Below, piece after piece: positions 24,567-34,067 of a DNA stretch of 64,000 nucleotides (position 1 is the stretch's first letter; every line of letters begins with the position of its first letter). Position numbers and translations under genes: made by a program. The notes under the pieces were generated by a model. That model worked only from the letters and a program-made list of their open reading frames with translations. It ran no database searches and was not told the origin of the DNA. The DNA is from Emticicia sp040253585 (GTDB lineage: Bacteria; Bacteroidota; Bacteroidia; Cytophagales; Spirosomataceae): contig NZ_JBELAU010000007.1 in assembly GCF_040253585.1 (NCBI RefSeq), positions 317,557 to 381,556 of the forward strand. The letters run 5' to 3'.

Positions 24567-25805
24567 TTACTTTTCAGCTCTATAATACATCGTTGAGCAA
24601 TTCTCCTTTCTGAATAGTCTATTGGCCATTGCTTGTAAACTCTGTGGGCTTACTTTCGCAATCTTTTCGGCATCGTCATTACACCAATCGGGATTACCTG
24701 CGTTTGCTGCAAAAGCCAGATTCATGGCACGGTTCAATAATTCTACTTCGGCAAAAGCTAAAGTCGATTCTGCTTGGTTTTTTACTTTCTTCAATTCGTT
24801 TTCTGACAGCGTATTATCTCGTAATTCGGCAACAACTTCTTCAATTGCTGCATCTGCTTCTTCAATATTTACACCTTCGTTGAGGTTTCCTTGAATCATC
24901 AATAAGCCTGGGTCGAGTGAGGCTGTTACATAGCCCGAAACATTATTGAACAGTTGCTTTTCTTTAACTAATGTTGTGTAAAGTCTCGATGATTTTCCAC
25001 GACCTAAAATATCACTCAATAAATCAGCATCATAAAACTCCTCATCGAATCTTCCAGGCATATTATATGCTTTATAAATAGCATTTAAAGGCACTTTTGC
25101 CGAAGTTTCTAAGAATTTTGGGGCTGTTTGTGGAGCTTCCTGTGGCAGATTTCGCACATATTTCTCGCCTGCCGGAATCGGTTCAAACCATTTCTTACAT
25201 AAGTCTTTTACTTGCTCAACTGTTACATCACCCGCAACCACTAAAATAGCGTTGTTTGGTAAATAATATTTATAGAAAAAGTGTTTCACATCGTCCATGG
25301 TGGCTTCTTCGATGTGGCTGATTTCTTTACCAATCGTTGCCCAACGGTAAGGATGTTTTTCGTAAATCAAGGGGCGTAATTTTAGCCAAACATCACCATA
25401 AGGTTGATTCAGATAGCGTTGTTTAAACTCTTCGATTACTACTTTTCGTTGTACTTCAAGCACTTTTGGGTCGAACGAAAGGCTCATCATGCGGTCAGAT
25501 TCGAGCCAAAAGGCTGTTTCGATATTCTGAGCGGGAAGCGTGATATAATAATTAGTAATATCGGGCGAGGTAAAAGCATTGTTTTCGCCACCTACTTTTT
25601 GCAGGGGTTCATCGTAAGACGGGATATTTTTTGAGCCACCAAACATTAAATGCTCAAAAAGGTGAGCAAAACCTGTTTTATTTTCATCTTCGTCACGTGA
25701 GCCGACATTATATAAAATGTTAAATGCCGCCATTGGGGTTGTATGGTCTTCGTGGACGTAAACTTCTAAGCCGTTTTTTAAAGTAAAATGTTGGTAGTTA
25801 ATCAT
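24567..25805 (-). CDS. M16 family zinc peptidase (pitrilysin type)
   Basis: 412 residues. The inverted zinc motif is intact: FAHLFEHLMFGGSKN carries HxxEH near residue 48, with the distal Glu in the region after AFWLESDRMM. The C-terminal half is the inactive M16_C domain (HFFYKYYLPNNAILVVAGDVTVEQV and onward). At ~410 residues it is of the short, two-domain bacterial type that acts as a dimer. There is no signal peptide, so it is probably cytoplasmic, perhaps degrading peptides. The second M16 subunit that often adjoins it is not seen here. Confidence 0.9.
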   Translation of the reverse strand: MINYQHFTLKNGLEVYVHEDHTTPMAAFNILYNVGSRDEDENKTGFAHLFEHLMFGGSKNIPSYDEPLQKVGGENNAFTSPDITNYYITLPAQNIETAFWLESDRMMSLSFDPKVLEVQRKVVIEEFKQRYLNQPYGDVWLKLRPLIYEKHPYRWATIGKEISHIEEATMDDVKHFFYKYYLPNNAILVVAGDVTVEQVKDLCKKWFEPIPAGEKYVRNLPQEAPQTAPKFLETSAKVPLNAIYKAYNMPGRFDEEFYDADLLSDILGRGKSSRLYTTLVKEKQLFNNVSGYVTASLDPGLLMIQGNLNEGVNIEEADAAIEEVVAELRDNTLSENELKKVKNQAESTLAFAEVELLNRAMNLAFAANAGNPDWCNDDAEKIAKVSPQSLQAMANRLFRKENCSTMYYRAEK

Positions 25806-25902
25806 CAGAACGCAAAGTGCAAAGCACGATTAAAAATTTAGAATGAAAATGATTATTTTTATTCTTCGTACGAAAATGTACGAATCACAAAGTTAAAACA
25901 TC

Positions 25903-25934
25903 TTTCCGAAAGCAAAAGTTTATCCTTACTTTTG
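25903..25934 (+). promoter_or_regulatory. Promoter of ispF
   Basis: TACTTTTG (25927-25934) matches the -7 consensus and TTTC (25903-25906) stands at 20-base spacing as an approximate -33. The start codon follows after 21 bases. Confidence 0.5.
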
Positions 25935-25955
25935 CCTAAAAGAAATCTGTAATTT

Positions 25956-26432
25956 ATGAATATAAGAATAGGGCAAGGTTATGATGTACACCAACTCGGT
26001 GAAGGTTATGATTTATGGTTGGGTGGTGTAAAGATTCCGCACACAGTGGGTTCGGTTGGGCATTCGGATGCTGATGTACTGTTGCATGCCATGTGCGATG
26101 CACTTTTGGGGGCAGCAGCCATGGGAGATATTGGTAAGCATTTCAAAAATACTGACCCACGTTGGAAAGGCATTGACAGTAAGATTTTATTAAAAATCGT
26201 GGTGGAAATGCTTGAAAAAGAAGGTTATAAAATCGGAAATATTGACTCAACGGTTTGTTTGCAAGAACCAAAAATCGGCAAATATATTCCAGAAATGATA
26301 AAAGCTATTTCGGAAGTGACGGGCTTACCTGAAAACTGTATCTCAATCAAAGCCACAACCACCGAAGAAATGGGTTTTGTTGGCCGAAAAGAAGGTTTAG
26401 ATGCTCATGCTATTGCATTGATTTATAAGTAA
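25956..26432 (+). CDS. ispF: 2-C-methyl-D-erythritol 2,4-cyclodiphosphate synthase
   Basis: 158 residues, normal length. It cyclises the CDP-methylerythritol phosphate intermediate of the non-mevalonate isoprenoid pathway, using zinc or another divalent metal. The metal ligands are visible in GQGYDVHQLG (Asp and His) and SVGHSDADVLLHAMCDALLGA (His), and the CMP-binding loop in SIKATTTEEMGFVGRKEG near the C-terminus. It works as a trimer in the cytoplasm. No other MEP genes are adjacent. Confidence 0.97.
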   Translation: MNIRIGQGYDVHQLGEGYDLWLGGVKIPHTVGSVGHSDADVLLHAMCDALLGAAAMGDIGKHFKNTDPRWKGIDSKILLKIVVEMLEKEGYKIGNIDSTVCLQEPKIGKYIPEMIKAISEVTGLPENCISIKATTTEEMGFVGRKEGLDAHAIALIYK

Positions 26433-26469
26433 TTACAAACGTCTGTGCCACTTGTCTGACGTGTTTTCT

Positions 26470-26519
26470 AAGGAAGTCTTCGCTGGGCGGCATTCACTTC
26501 AAGCGAATACTTCCTTTTT
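26470..26519 (+). terminator. Terminator of ispF (AAGGAAG family)
   Basis: AAGGAAGTCTTCGCT (26470-26484) pairs with AGCGAATACTTCCTT (26502-26516) with one mismatch and is followed by T residues. Its stem resembles those at 27853-27893 and 50588-50620. Confidence 0.75.
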
Positions 26520-26699
26520 GTATATAAAAGCCCGCCTTTTTTGTCATTACATCGCCAATTTCAAGTAGATTGTCGAAAACACCTGACTGACTATATGAGT
26601 TTAGCGGTTTTTCATTAAATTGCATGAAACATTTATATAATCTTTACACAAACCTCTGCACCTCAGGTCTGATGTGTGTGAAAAATCTACCATTATTTA

Positions 26700-27842
26700 A
26701 TGAAAAAACTTGCTTTTACAGTCGGTGCAATGCTGACTATCAGTTCTCTACAAGCCCAACAAATCAAAATTGGTGATAATGCTGGCACAGTAACATTCGA
26801 AGAATACGAGCCAAAATCAACGCTTGTTGTTCCTGGAAAACCCATCACACGTGCCAAATTTCCATTCATAGATGTGCATAATCATCAATGGGAAATGAAC
26901 TCGAAAGAAAATCTTACCAAGCTCATCACCGAAATGGACAAAATGAATATGGGATTGATGGTAAACTTGAGTGGCCGAGGTTTTAACCAAGATGAAGCCA
27001 AAAGTACTGCTGGTTTAGTTGATATGATTAGTGCTGTAAAAACCAACTATCCCACTCGTTTTGCGGTTTTCACGAATATTGATTTTTCGAAAATTAACGA
27101 ACCAGATTGGACAGCCAAAGCCGTAAAAACGCTCGAAGAAGACGTAAAACTACGTGGAGCAAAAGGCTTGAAAATTTATAAAAGTCTTGGTTTTAGCGTA
27201 AAAGACAACGGAAAACTCGTGCCAGTTGATGATGCTCGCATCGACCCGATTTGGGCAAAAGCTGGCGAATTGGGTATTCCTGTTTTGATTCATACCGCCG
27301 ACCCTGCTTCTTTCTGGGACCCACTCAATGCTCAAAACGAACGCTGGCTCGAACTAAAAACGCATCCTGGACGTAAGCGTGATGCTGCCGCGGGAAAAGA
27401 CTATTCGTGGGAGCAACTCATTGAGCAGCAGCACAATGTATTCAGAAAACATCCAAAAACAACGTTTATCAATGCCCACATGGGTTGGTATCCGAATAAT
27501 TTGGCGAAACTCGATAGCCTAATGGATACGTTCCCTAATATGTATGCCGAAATCGGGGCGGTAATTGCTGAGTTAGGACGCCAACCACGTATGGCTAAGA
27601 AATTCTTTGAAAAACGCCAAGACCGTATTCTTTTCGGAAAAGATTCGTGGGTTCCTGACGAATACCAAACTTATTTCAGAGTATTAGAAAGTGAAGATGA
27701 ATATTTTCCATACCACAAAAAATATCACGCCTACTGGCGTATGTATGGAATGGGACTTTCGGATGAGGTTTTGAAGAAAGTTTACTACAAAAACGCCCTA
27801 AAAATTATTCCAGGCTTAGATAAATCGAAGTTTCCGAAGTAA
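26700..27842 (+). CDS. Secreted amidohydrolase (Amidohydro_2 type)
   Basis: 380 residues with a signal peptide ending near LQAQQ. The barrel motifs are visible: HxH in FPFIDVHNHQWEM near residue 61, Lys in GAKGLKIYKSLGF, His in IPVLIHTADPASF, His in TTFINAHMGWYPNNL and a catalytic Asp in RILFGKDSWVPDEYQTYF. These fit a metal-dependent hydrolase of the Amidohydro_2 group, which includes decarboxylases and lactonases. The protein is exported, which is common in Bacteroidota. It is followed after 88 bases by a secreted M20 aminoacyl hydrolase on the same strand; the two are separated by a terminator-like hairpin. Substrate unknown. Confidence 0.85.
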   Translation: MKKLAFTVGAMLTISSLQAQQIKIGDNAGTVTFEEYEPKSTLVVPGKPITRAKFPFIDVHNHQWEMNSKENLTKLITEMDKMNMGLMVNLSGRGFNQDEAKSTAGLVDMISAVKTNYPTRFAVFTNIDFSKINEPDWTAKAVKTLEEDVKLRGAKGLKIYKSLGFSVKDNGKLVPVDDARIDPIWAKAGELGIPVLIHTADPASFWDPLNAQNERWLELKTHPGRKRDAAAGKDYSWEQLIEQQHNVFRKHPKTTFINAHMGWYPNNLAKLDSLMDTFPNMYAEIGAVIAELGRQPRMAKKFFEKRQDRILFGKDSWVPDEYQTYFRVLESEDEYFPYHKKYHAYWRMYGMGLSDEVLKKVYYKNALKIIPGLDKSKFPK

Positions 27843-27852
27843 CTCGCATCAA

Positions 27853-27893
27853 TAAGGAAGACTTCGCCTCAAGCGAAGTCTTCCTTAATTTTT
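27853..27893 (+). terminator. Terminator (AAGGAAG family)
   Basis: TAAGGAAGACTTCGC (27853-27867) pairs perfectly with GCGAAGTCTTCCTTA (27873-27887) around five bases and is followed by ATTTTTT. It separates the amidohydrolase from the M20 gene. Confidence 0.85.
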
Positions 27894-27930
27894 TCTTGAA
27901 GTACCAAATTTACCTAAACTAAACCAAATC

Positions 27931-29544
27931 ATGAAAAAAACTTACATCTTCATCACTACCATGTTGATTGTGAGCAACTTAGCTTTTTCGCAAAAGAAGA
28001 AAGCCGTTGCTGCTCCAGTTCCTGACAAACTCGAATTATTGAAACAAGAGGTTATCAAGAAAATTGATGACCGACAAAAGTTTACGCAAGAAGTAAACGA
28101 CCAAATTTTTAGCTTTGGCGAGTTAGGTTTCCAAGAATACGAAACTTCAAAGTATTTAACTAATCTGCTCGAAAAAAATGGCTTCACAGTTGAGCGAGGT
28201 GTAGCAGGAATGCCCACCGCTTGGATTGCTAAATGGGGTTCGGGTAAGCCTGTAATTGCCATTGGTAGCGATATTGATTGTATTCCGAAGGCATCACAAA
28301 AACCGGGGGTGGCCTACAAAGACCCAATCGTTGAAGGTGCTCCAGGGCATGGTGAAGGCCATAATTCTGGTCAAGCTCTCAATATTACGGCAGTCTTGGC
28401 ACTGAAAGAAGTAATGGAACGAGATAAAATCTCAGGAACGCTCGTGCTTTGGCCTGGTGTAGCCGAAGAGCAAGTGGGAGCGAAGGCGATTTTCGTGCGT
28501 GAAGGTTATTTTAAAGATGTTGATGCCTGTATTTTTACACACGTAGGCGATAATCTGGGCGTATCGTGGGGCGATGCAGGAAATAATGGTTTAGTATCGG
28601 TGAAATTTCATTTTGAAGGTGAAGCCGCTCACGCAGCAGGAGCTCCGTGGCGTGGACGTAGTGCTTTAGATGCCGTAGAATTGATGAATGTAGGCTGGAA
28701 TTATAAGCGTGAACACTTAGAAACAACGCAGCGTTCACACTACGTGATTTCGGATGGTGGTGACCAACCAAACGTTGTTCCATCAAAGGCTACTGTTTGG
28801 TATTACTTCCGTGACCGTACTTATCCACGTATCAGAAAACTCTTTGAAAGTGGCATCAAAATAGCTGAAGGTGCAGCCATGATGACCGATACAAAGTTCA
28901 CTTACGAGATCTTGGGTAGTGCTTGGCCTGGGCATTTCAATAAGCCAATTGCTGACGCTATGTATCAAAATATCAAGCGTGTAGGTTTGCCACAATGGTC
29001 TGAAGAAGACCAAATGTTGGCAAAAGCAAGCCAAAAAGAGCTAAAAGCACCCAAAGCAGATGGTTTAGCCATGAAACTTGATACCATGAGCGAGCCAGTT
29101 TATTCACCAAATATCATTCGTCAAGGTGGATCAGATGATATTGCTGATATTTCGTGGTCGTTGCCAACAGTTGTCTTGCGTTATCCATCAAATATGCCAG
29201 GAATGCCAGGTCACCATTGGGCGAATGCGATTACGATGGCCACACCGATTGCCCACAAAGGTTGCACAGCAGGAGCAAAAGCCGAGGCACTAACGATTTT
29301 GGATATGCTTTTCAAGCCAGAAATTATCAAAAATGCTTGGGAATACTACAATAAAGAGCAAACGAAAGAAATAAAATACACACCACTTATTTCGAAAGAC
29401 GATAAACCAGCTATTCAGTTGAACAAAGAAATAATGGAGAAATTCCGCCCAGAAATGAGCAAATATTATTATGATTCAACAAAATACAAAACGTATTTGG
29501 AGCAACTCGGAATCAAATACCCGACTGTGAGAGCAGAGAAATAA
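27931..29544 (+). CDS. Secreted M20 family amidohydrolase (AbgB-like)
   Basis: 537 residues, with signal peptide MKKTYIFITTMLIVSNLAFS. The metal-binding pieces are IAIGSDIDCIPK (Asp), GEGHNSGQALN (His), WPGVAEEQVGAK (Glu-Glu) and the dimerisation domain FHFEGEAAHAAGAPWRGRSALDAVELMN. This matches the aminobenzoyl-glutamate utilisation protein B subgroup of M20 hydrolases, which cleaves acyl-amino acids. The signal peptide suggests it acts outside the cytoplasm. The real substrate is unknown. It lies downstream of another secreted amidohydrolase. Confidence 0.88.
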   Translation: MKKTYIFITTMLIVSNLAFSQKKKAVAAPVPDKLELLKQEVIKKIDDRQKFTQEVNDQIFSFGELGFQEYETSKYLTNLLEKNGFTVERGVAGMPTAWIAKWGSGKPVIAIGSDIDCIPKASQKPGVAYKDPIVEGAPGHGEGHNSGQALNITAVLALKEVMERDKISGTLVLWPGVAEEQVGAKAIFVREGYFKDVDACIFTHVGDNLGVSWGDAGNNGLVSVKFHFEGEAAHAAGAPWRGRSALDAVELMNVGWNYKREHLETTQRSHYVISDGGDQPNVVPSKATVWYYFRDRTYPRIRKLFESGIKIAEGAAMMTDTKFTYEILGSAWPGHFNKPIADAMYQNIKRVGLPQWSEEDQMLAKASQKELKAPKADGLAMKLDTMSEPVYSPNIIRQGGSDDIADISWSLPTVVLRYPSNMPGMPGHHWANAITMATPIAHKGCTAGAKAEALTILDMLFKPEIIKNAWEYYNKEQTKEIKYTPLISKDDKPAIQLNKEIMEKFRPEMSKYYYDSTKYKTYLEQLGIKYPTVRAEK

Positions 29545-29553
29545 AAGTGGGCA

Positions 29554-29675
29554 GTCGTCAGTTTTCAGTCCACAGTTGGCAAGTTGTCAATCGTTTTTAG
29601 CCGTTTTAGTCGAATAATCAATTTATTTTGACTTCAAATTGCCAATTGTGGACTGTTAACTGTGGACTGAAAACT
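29554..29675. repeat. Inverted repeat with CAGTCCACAGTT units
   Basis: AGTTTTCAGTCCACAGTT (29560-29577) pairs perfectly over 18 bases with AACTGTGGACTGAAAACT (29658-29675). The right side carries an extra copy of the unit (TTGCCAATTGTGGACTG, from 29639). The interior of about 80 bases is A/T-rich. It lies between convergent genes. Confidence 0.7.
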
Positions 29676-29679
29676 ACAT

Positions 29680-30084
29680 TCAATCTTCTGGAAAAGGAAT
29701 AAATATAAATCCTGCAAATTCATTTTCGATAACAAAAAGGCAACAATACTCGTCAGCATTTTTATAGTTTTCCTTAAAAAGCTCAACAGATTCTTCACCG
29801 ATAAGTTTTCTTTGTACGAATTCATCTAAATATGATGCTTTATAATCGAAATCAGTTTCAAAATCAAGTCTTGTGAAAAGCATTTGCCCGACCTCAACTA
29901 AGGTACGATTGACCACAAAAATCGGATAATCCGAAAAGCCTCGTTTACGGATTTGATAAGATGCTTCTTTCAGATGGTCAGATACTTTTATGAAATCTCC
30001 TGCCACATGACTCATAATTTTTTGGTCGAGTTCGGGAGAGTTTACATCATCTAAAATTGTATTTTCATTTGAGTGTGAAGTCAT
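29680..30084 (-). CDS. Hypothetical protein, 134 residues
   Basis: No family recognised. The protein is acidic and mostly helical at the N-terminus (MTSHSNENTILDDVNSPELDQKI), has a middle with IRKRGFSDYPIFVVNRTLVEVGQMLFTRLDFETDFDYKASYLDEFVQ, and ends with a hydrophobic stretch (YCCLFVIENEFAGFIFIPFPED). There is no signal peptide. The intact frame, regular codon use and position between real genes support it as a gene. Similar acidic proteins of this length occur in Cytophagales, but I cannot assign a function. Confidence 0.65.
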   Translation of the reverse strand: MTSHSNENTILDDVNSPELDQKIMSHVAGDFIKVSDHLKEASYQIRKRGFSDYPIFVVNRTLVEVGQMLFTRLDFETDFDYKASYLDEFVQRKLIGEESVELFKENYKNADEYCCLFVIENEFAGFIFIPFPED

Positions 30085-30403
30085 ATTGTTTTATGTTTAT
30101 AAATGCTTGATAATTAATAATTTATAGTTAATTTAATTGGCTCCTTGTAATTCTTTTGCAAAGTTAATTAGTTCAAAAAATAAAGTCAAAATTCCGTTAC
30201 CTTCTAACCCCAAATTTTCACGATTAATTCATTTTGCAATAAAAGTAAAGAATTTTCCTAAGCCTTTTTTCATTGATATAGTTCAAACTGTAAATACTTT
30301 CGCACACATAATAGCTTTCAAAGTATCAGATTATGCTTCATTTTTTCTATATTTGTTTGTGGCGATAGGCAAATAATTATTTCTTACCAAAACCCATACA
30401 CGC
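30085..30403. other. 319-base intergenic region with antiporter promoter
   Basis: A/T-rich region between the divergent hypothetical and antiporter genes. A clear -7 element TATATTTG lies at 30348-30355, about 48 bases before the antiporter start. An open frame on the + strand (30137-30376) has no support and is taken as chance. Confidence 0.55.
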
Positions 30404-31606
30404 ATGACTACAACAATTATTATAACAATCTGTACGCTACTACTTTTAGCCTATATTTTTGATATTACTTCCGCCAAAACCAAAATTCCGTCGGTTATTT
30501 TACTGCTCGTTTTGGGTTGGATTGTACGGCAAGGTGTCGATTTTTTTGAGCTACGAGTGCCAAATTTAACTTCTATTTTACCTATTCTGGGCACTGTTGG
30601 TCTGATTCTGATTGTCTTGGAAGGTTCATTAGAATTAGAGCTAAACAAATCTAAGTTTCCTATGATTAGGAAGTCTTCCATCGTTGCACTTTTTCCGATG
30701 CTGTTGTTTAGTTTTGCTTTGGCTTGGGCTTTTCAGCATTTTGGTAATGTTTCGTTCAAAATTGGTATGGCAAATGCCATACCAATTGCCATTATTAGCA
30801 GTGCAATTGCTATTCCGAGTGCAAAAAATCTTTCTTCTGGAAACCGAGAGTTTATCACTTATGAAAGTAGCCTTTCTGATATTTATGGCGTGATTTTCTT
30901 CAACTTTATCACACTCAACGATAATATTGGCTCAGATTCTGTCTGGCATTTTCTTTTAGAATTAGCTCTAATCATCGTAGTTTCGTTTGTGGCTACACTC
31001 GGACTTGCCTTTTTACTAAGCCGAATCAAGCATCACGTAAAATTTGTTCCGATTATTCTGTTGATTGTTTTGATTTATAGCATTTCAAAAATCTACCATT
31101 TACCAGCATTGATTTTTATTTTGCTTTTTGGGTTGTTTTTGGGAAATCTTGATGAATTGAAAGGCTTCAAACTTATTAACAAACTCCAGCCCGATATTCT
31201 TGACAAAGAAGTACATAAGTTTGGCGAATTGACAACCGAAATTGCCTTTTTGATTCGTGCTTTATTCTTTTTATTGTTTGGTTTTTTAATAGAAACTGCC
31301 GAAATTCTGAACATTGATACAATTCTGTGGGCGATTCTTATCACGGCTGGCCTTTATTTGTTAAGAGCTGCCTTTTTGAAGTTTATGAAAATAGAATTCC
31401 TGCCAATTTTATTTATTGCACCTCGTGGACTAATTACAATCTTGTTGTTTTTGTCGATTCCACTCGGTCAAACCATTGATTTGGCCAATAAATCATTAAT
31501 TATTCAAGTCATAATTCTAACCGCACTCGTAATGATGTTCGGTCTGATGAAAACTAAAGAAAATGAAAAACACACTGAAGAAACTAAAACCGACGAAGTT
31601 ATTTAA
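30404..31606 (+). CDS. Cation:proton antiporter (CPA family)
   Basis: 400 residues with about 12 hydrophobic segments, beginning MTTTIIITICTLLLLAYIFDITSAKTKIPSVILLLVLGWIVRQG, the usual opening of Na+/H+ exchanger domains. The mid-protein IPIAIISSAIAIPSAKNLSSGNREFITYESSLSDIYGVIFFNF holds the conserved unwound region with Asp. It exchanges Na+ or K+ for protons across the inner membrane. The gene overlaps nhaA by 44 bases, so the two antiporters are co-expressed; together they suggest sodium/pH homeostasis. Confidence 0.88.
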   Translation: MTTTIIITICTLLLLAYIFDITSAKTKIPSVILLLVLGWIVRQGVDFFELRVPNLTSILPILGTVGLILIVLEGSLELELNKSKFPMIRKSSIVALFPMLLFSFALAWAFQHFGNVSFKIGMANAIPIAIISSAIAIPSAKNLSSGNREFITYESSLSDIYGVIFFNFITLNDNIGSDSVWHFLLELALIIVVSFVATLGLAFLLSRIKHHVKFVPIILLIVLIYSISKIYHLPALIFILLFGLFLGNLDELKGFKLINKLQPDILDKEVHKFGELTTEIAFLIRALFFLLFGFLIETAEILNIDTILWAILITAGLYLLRAAFLKFMKIEFLPILFIAPRGLITILLFLSIPLGQTIDLANKSLIIQVIILTALVMMFGLMKTKENEKHTEETKTDEVI

Positions 31607-32735
31607 GGATTTTTTTGAAAGCGAAAAGTCGGGCGGACTCACATTAATTGCCTGTACGGCGGTTTCGTTATTGATTGCTAATTCGACTTGGTCGAGTAGC
31701 TACGAACATTTTTGGCACACTGATTTTGCAGGTCATGGCATCTCTCATTGGATAAATGATGGACTAATGACAATCTTCTTTTTGTTGATTGGCTTAGAAC
31801 TCGAACGTGAAATCTATCAAGGGGAATTATCGAATATCAAAGATGCTCTACTGCCGATTTTTGCGGCAATTGGTGGAATGTTGCTGCCCGCTGGATTATT
31901 TTTATTGCTTACTTATGGCACAAAAGGGCAGGCAGGAATTGGTATTCCAATGGCTACTGATATTGCTTTTGCACTCGGAATTTTATCATTATTGGGAAAT
32001 AAAGTTCCGACTTCACTCAAAGTTTTCCTGACAGCACTCGCAGTTATTGATGATTTAGGTGCAATTTTCGTGATTGCGATTTTTTATACAAAGACAATCT
32101 TTTGGACGAATCTTTTCATTGCTCTTGGCATTTTTGCGGTGCTTTTAGTATTTAATCGTCTAAAAGTACGAAACCTAATTCCGTATTTATTAGGGGGCGT
32201 TGCTATGTGGTATTTTATGCTCAATTCGGGCGTTCATGCTACGATTACGGGCGTTTTGTTGGCTTTTGCGATTCCTTTTGGTAATGGCGATGAAAAATCA
32301 ACTTCGTATATTTTGCAGCATTTTCTTCATCGACCAGTGGCATTTATCATACTTCCACTTTTTGCATTGGCAAATACTGCCATTGCGATTGATGGAAATA
32401 TCGTAGAAACGCTGACCCAAAATTATAGTTTGGGAATTGCTTTTGGACTCATTGTTGGGAAACCGTTGGGTATCTTTCTGATAAGTTTTGTGGTAGTTTC
32501 GCTGGGAATTTGTAAACTCCCTTTTGATTTAGATTGGAAATCTATCATTGGGGCAGGCTTTTTGGGTGGAATCGGCTTCACAATGTCGATATTTATTACA
32601 TTACTGGCTTTTGAAAACGAAGCAGTCATCAATAATGCCAAATTTATGATTCTAACGGCTTCATTGCTTGCAGGAATGTTAGGATATTTCTATTTGAAAT
32701 TTACGCTGAAAAATGAAGTTGTAGAAGTTGAATAA
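31563..32735 (+). CDS. nhaA: Na+/H+ antiporter NhaA
   Basis: 390 residues, standard size. Key residues are present: GIPMATDIAFALGILSLLG (Asp of the ion pathway), FLTALAVIDDLGAIFVIAIFYT (the essential Asp-Asp pair) and the Lys in LIVGKPLGIFLISF near residue 300. NhaA exchanges two protons in for one Na+ out. The ATG at 31563 lies inside the upstream antiporter gene (44-base overlap), which is in another frame. A long perfect terminator follows at 32741-32789. Confidence 0.95.
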   Translation: MKNTLKKLKPTKLFKDFFESEKSGGLTLIACTAVSLLIANSTWSSSYEHFWHTDFAGHGISHWINDGLMTIFFLLIGLELEREIYQGELSNIKDALLPIFAAIGGMLLPAGLFLLLTYGTKGQAGIGIPMATDIAFALGILSLLGNKVPTSLKVFLTALAVIDDLGAIFVIAIFYTKTIFWTNLFIALGIFAVLLVFNRLKVRNLIPYLLGGVAMWYFMLNSGVHATITGVLLAFAIPFGNGDEKSTSYILQHFLHRPVAFIILPLFALANTAIAIDGNIVETLTQNYSLGIAFGLIVGKPLGIFLISFVVVSLGICKLPFDLDWKSIIGAGFLGGIGFTMSIFITLLAFENEAVINNAKFMILTASLLAGMLGYFYLKFTLKNEVVEVE

Positions 32736-32740
32736 AATGC

Positions 32741-32789
32741 TTTTCAGAAAGAGAAAGTCAAGAAACTTTCTCTTTCTGAAAAGTTTTTG
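32741..32789 (+). terminator. Terminator of the antiporter operon
   Basis: CTTTTCAGAAAGAGAAAGT (32741-32759) pairs perfectly over 19 bases with ACTTTCTCTTTCTGAAAAG (32766-32784), loop six bases, followed by five T. Confidence 0.92.
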
Positions 32790-32841
32790 TGTAAAAAGAA
32801 ATATCATCGAGCGAAGAACCATTCGTCAATCGTCATTCTGC

Positions 32842-34059
32842 CTACATTCGTGCTGCAATTAGCAAACTCAAATCTTTATATCTAAGATTGAAACGTTGGG
32901 CAATTGAAAGGTTTGTCAAGCTACCTTTGAAGCAATAAACACCTTTTGTAAACCATTGTTTGGCAAAAATCATATCTTCTATTCCACCAACATGACCAGT
33001 TTTTAATAAAAATGGCGTAAAAACATTACTCAAAGCAATACTTGCTGTATGTGCTACCCTCGAAGCAATATTTGGGACACAATAATGTGTAATACCATAT
33101 TTTTGGAAAGTTGGGTGTTTATGCGTTGTCATTTCGGAAGTTTCAAAGCAACCACCTTGATCAATCGACACATCAATAATTATCGAATTGGAGTTCATTT
33201 TTGAAACCATTTCTTCGGTTACAACAATCGGAGCAACGCCATCTTCAGCACGCATTGCTCCAATTACAACATCGGCACGAGAAAGAGCATCGCCCAATGT
33301 ATCAGAATCAATAATTGACGTATAAATGTGCTGTCCCACTGCGTATTTTAAGCGTTGAAGTCGGTAAATATGCTGGTCGAAAACTTTGATTTCCGCCCCT
33401 AATCCAAGAGCTGTTCGGGCTGCGTATTCGCCTACCGTTCCCGCTCCAATAATCACAATTTTGGTTGGTGGTACGCCCGTAATTCCACCCAAAATCATTC
33501 CACGACCATCATGAACACTACTCAGATATTCAGCAGCAATGAGCATAACCGTACTTCCTGCAATTTCGCTCATGGTCCTGATAATTGGGAAATTACCCAC
33601 TTTATCTTGAATCAGTTCAAAACCGATGCCTGTCACTCGCTTTTCGTTGAGCTGCTCAAAGTATGAGCGAGAAAGATTCGGCACATTAAGCGTAGAAATA
33701 ACGGTTTGACCAGTTTTCAAATAAGCCATTTCGGCCTCAACCAAAGGTTCGATTTTTACAATCAAATCGGCTTCAAAAACTTCCTTAGGACTGTAAACAA
33801 TCCTTGCACCAGCTTCGCTATAATCATTGTCAGAGAATTTTGCTCCTTCGCCAGCACCTTTTTCGATGATTACTTCGTGGCCGTTTCTGACCAATAACGT
33901 GACTGATTCGGGTGTGAGTGCAATACGATTTTCCTGCAACGAAACTTCACGTGGAAGTCCAATAAAAAGGCTTTTTTTGCCTTTTTTTATCATCTCTGGC
34001 GACTCCTGTGGGTAAAGAACCGATTGCTGTGCTAATTCTGATATAGATTGTCCTGTCAT
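32842..34059 (-). CDS. ald: Alanine dehydrogenase
   Basis: 405 residues. The protein carries the N-terminal substrate domain (FIGLPREVSLQENRIALTPESVTLLVRNGHEVIIEKGAG) and NAD domain (PTKIVIIGAGTVGEYAARTALGLGAEIKVFD), with VIIGAMRAEDGVAPIVVTEEMV and the late HYCVPNIASRVAHTASIALSN. These are the features of the alanine dehydrogenase/PNT family. The N-terminal ~30 residues before the domain form an extension. It interconverts alanine and pyruvate with NAD in the cytoplasm. tsaE lies 109 bases upstream on the same strand. Confidence 0.93.
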   Translation of the reverse strand: MTGQSISELAQQSVLYPQESPEMIKKGKKSLFIGLPREVSLQENRIALTPESVTLLVRNGHEVIIEKGAGEGAKFSDNDYSEAGARIVYSPKEVFEADLIVKIEPLVEAEMAYLKTGQTVISTLNVPNLSRSYFEQLNEKRVTGIGFELIQDKVGNFPIIRTMSEIAGSTVMLIAAEYLSSVHDGRGMILGGITGVPPTKIVIIGAGTVGEYAARTALGLGAEIKVFDQHIYRLQRLKYAVGQHIYTSIIDSDTLGDALSRADVVIGAMRAEDGVAPIVVTEEMVSKMNSNSIIIDVSIDQGGCFETSEMTTHKHPTFQKYGITHYCVPNIASRVAHTASIALSNVFTPFLLKTGHVGGIEDMIFAKQWFTKGVYCFKGSLTNLSIAQRFNLRYKDLSLLIAARM

Positions 34060-34067
34060 TGTTTGGG

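Noticed and set aside
26440..26685. Direct repeat with CTCTGNNCC/TCTGACGTGT similarity around the ispF terminator and the next leader
   Set aside because: Similarity is only about two-thirds and the alignment needs gaps.
30137..30376. 79-codon frame before the antiporter gene
   Set aside because: It crosses the antiporter promoter region and lacks a supported start; composition looks like intergenic sequence.
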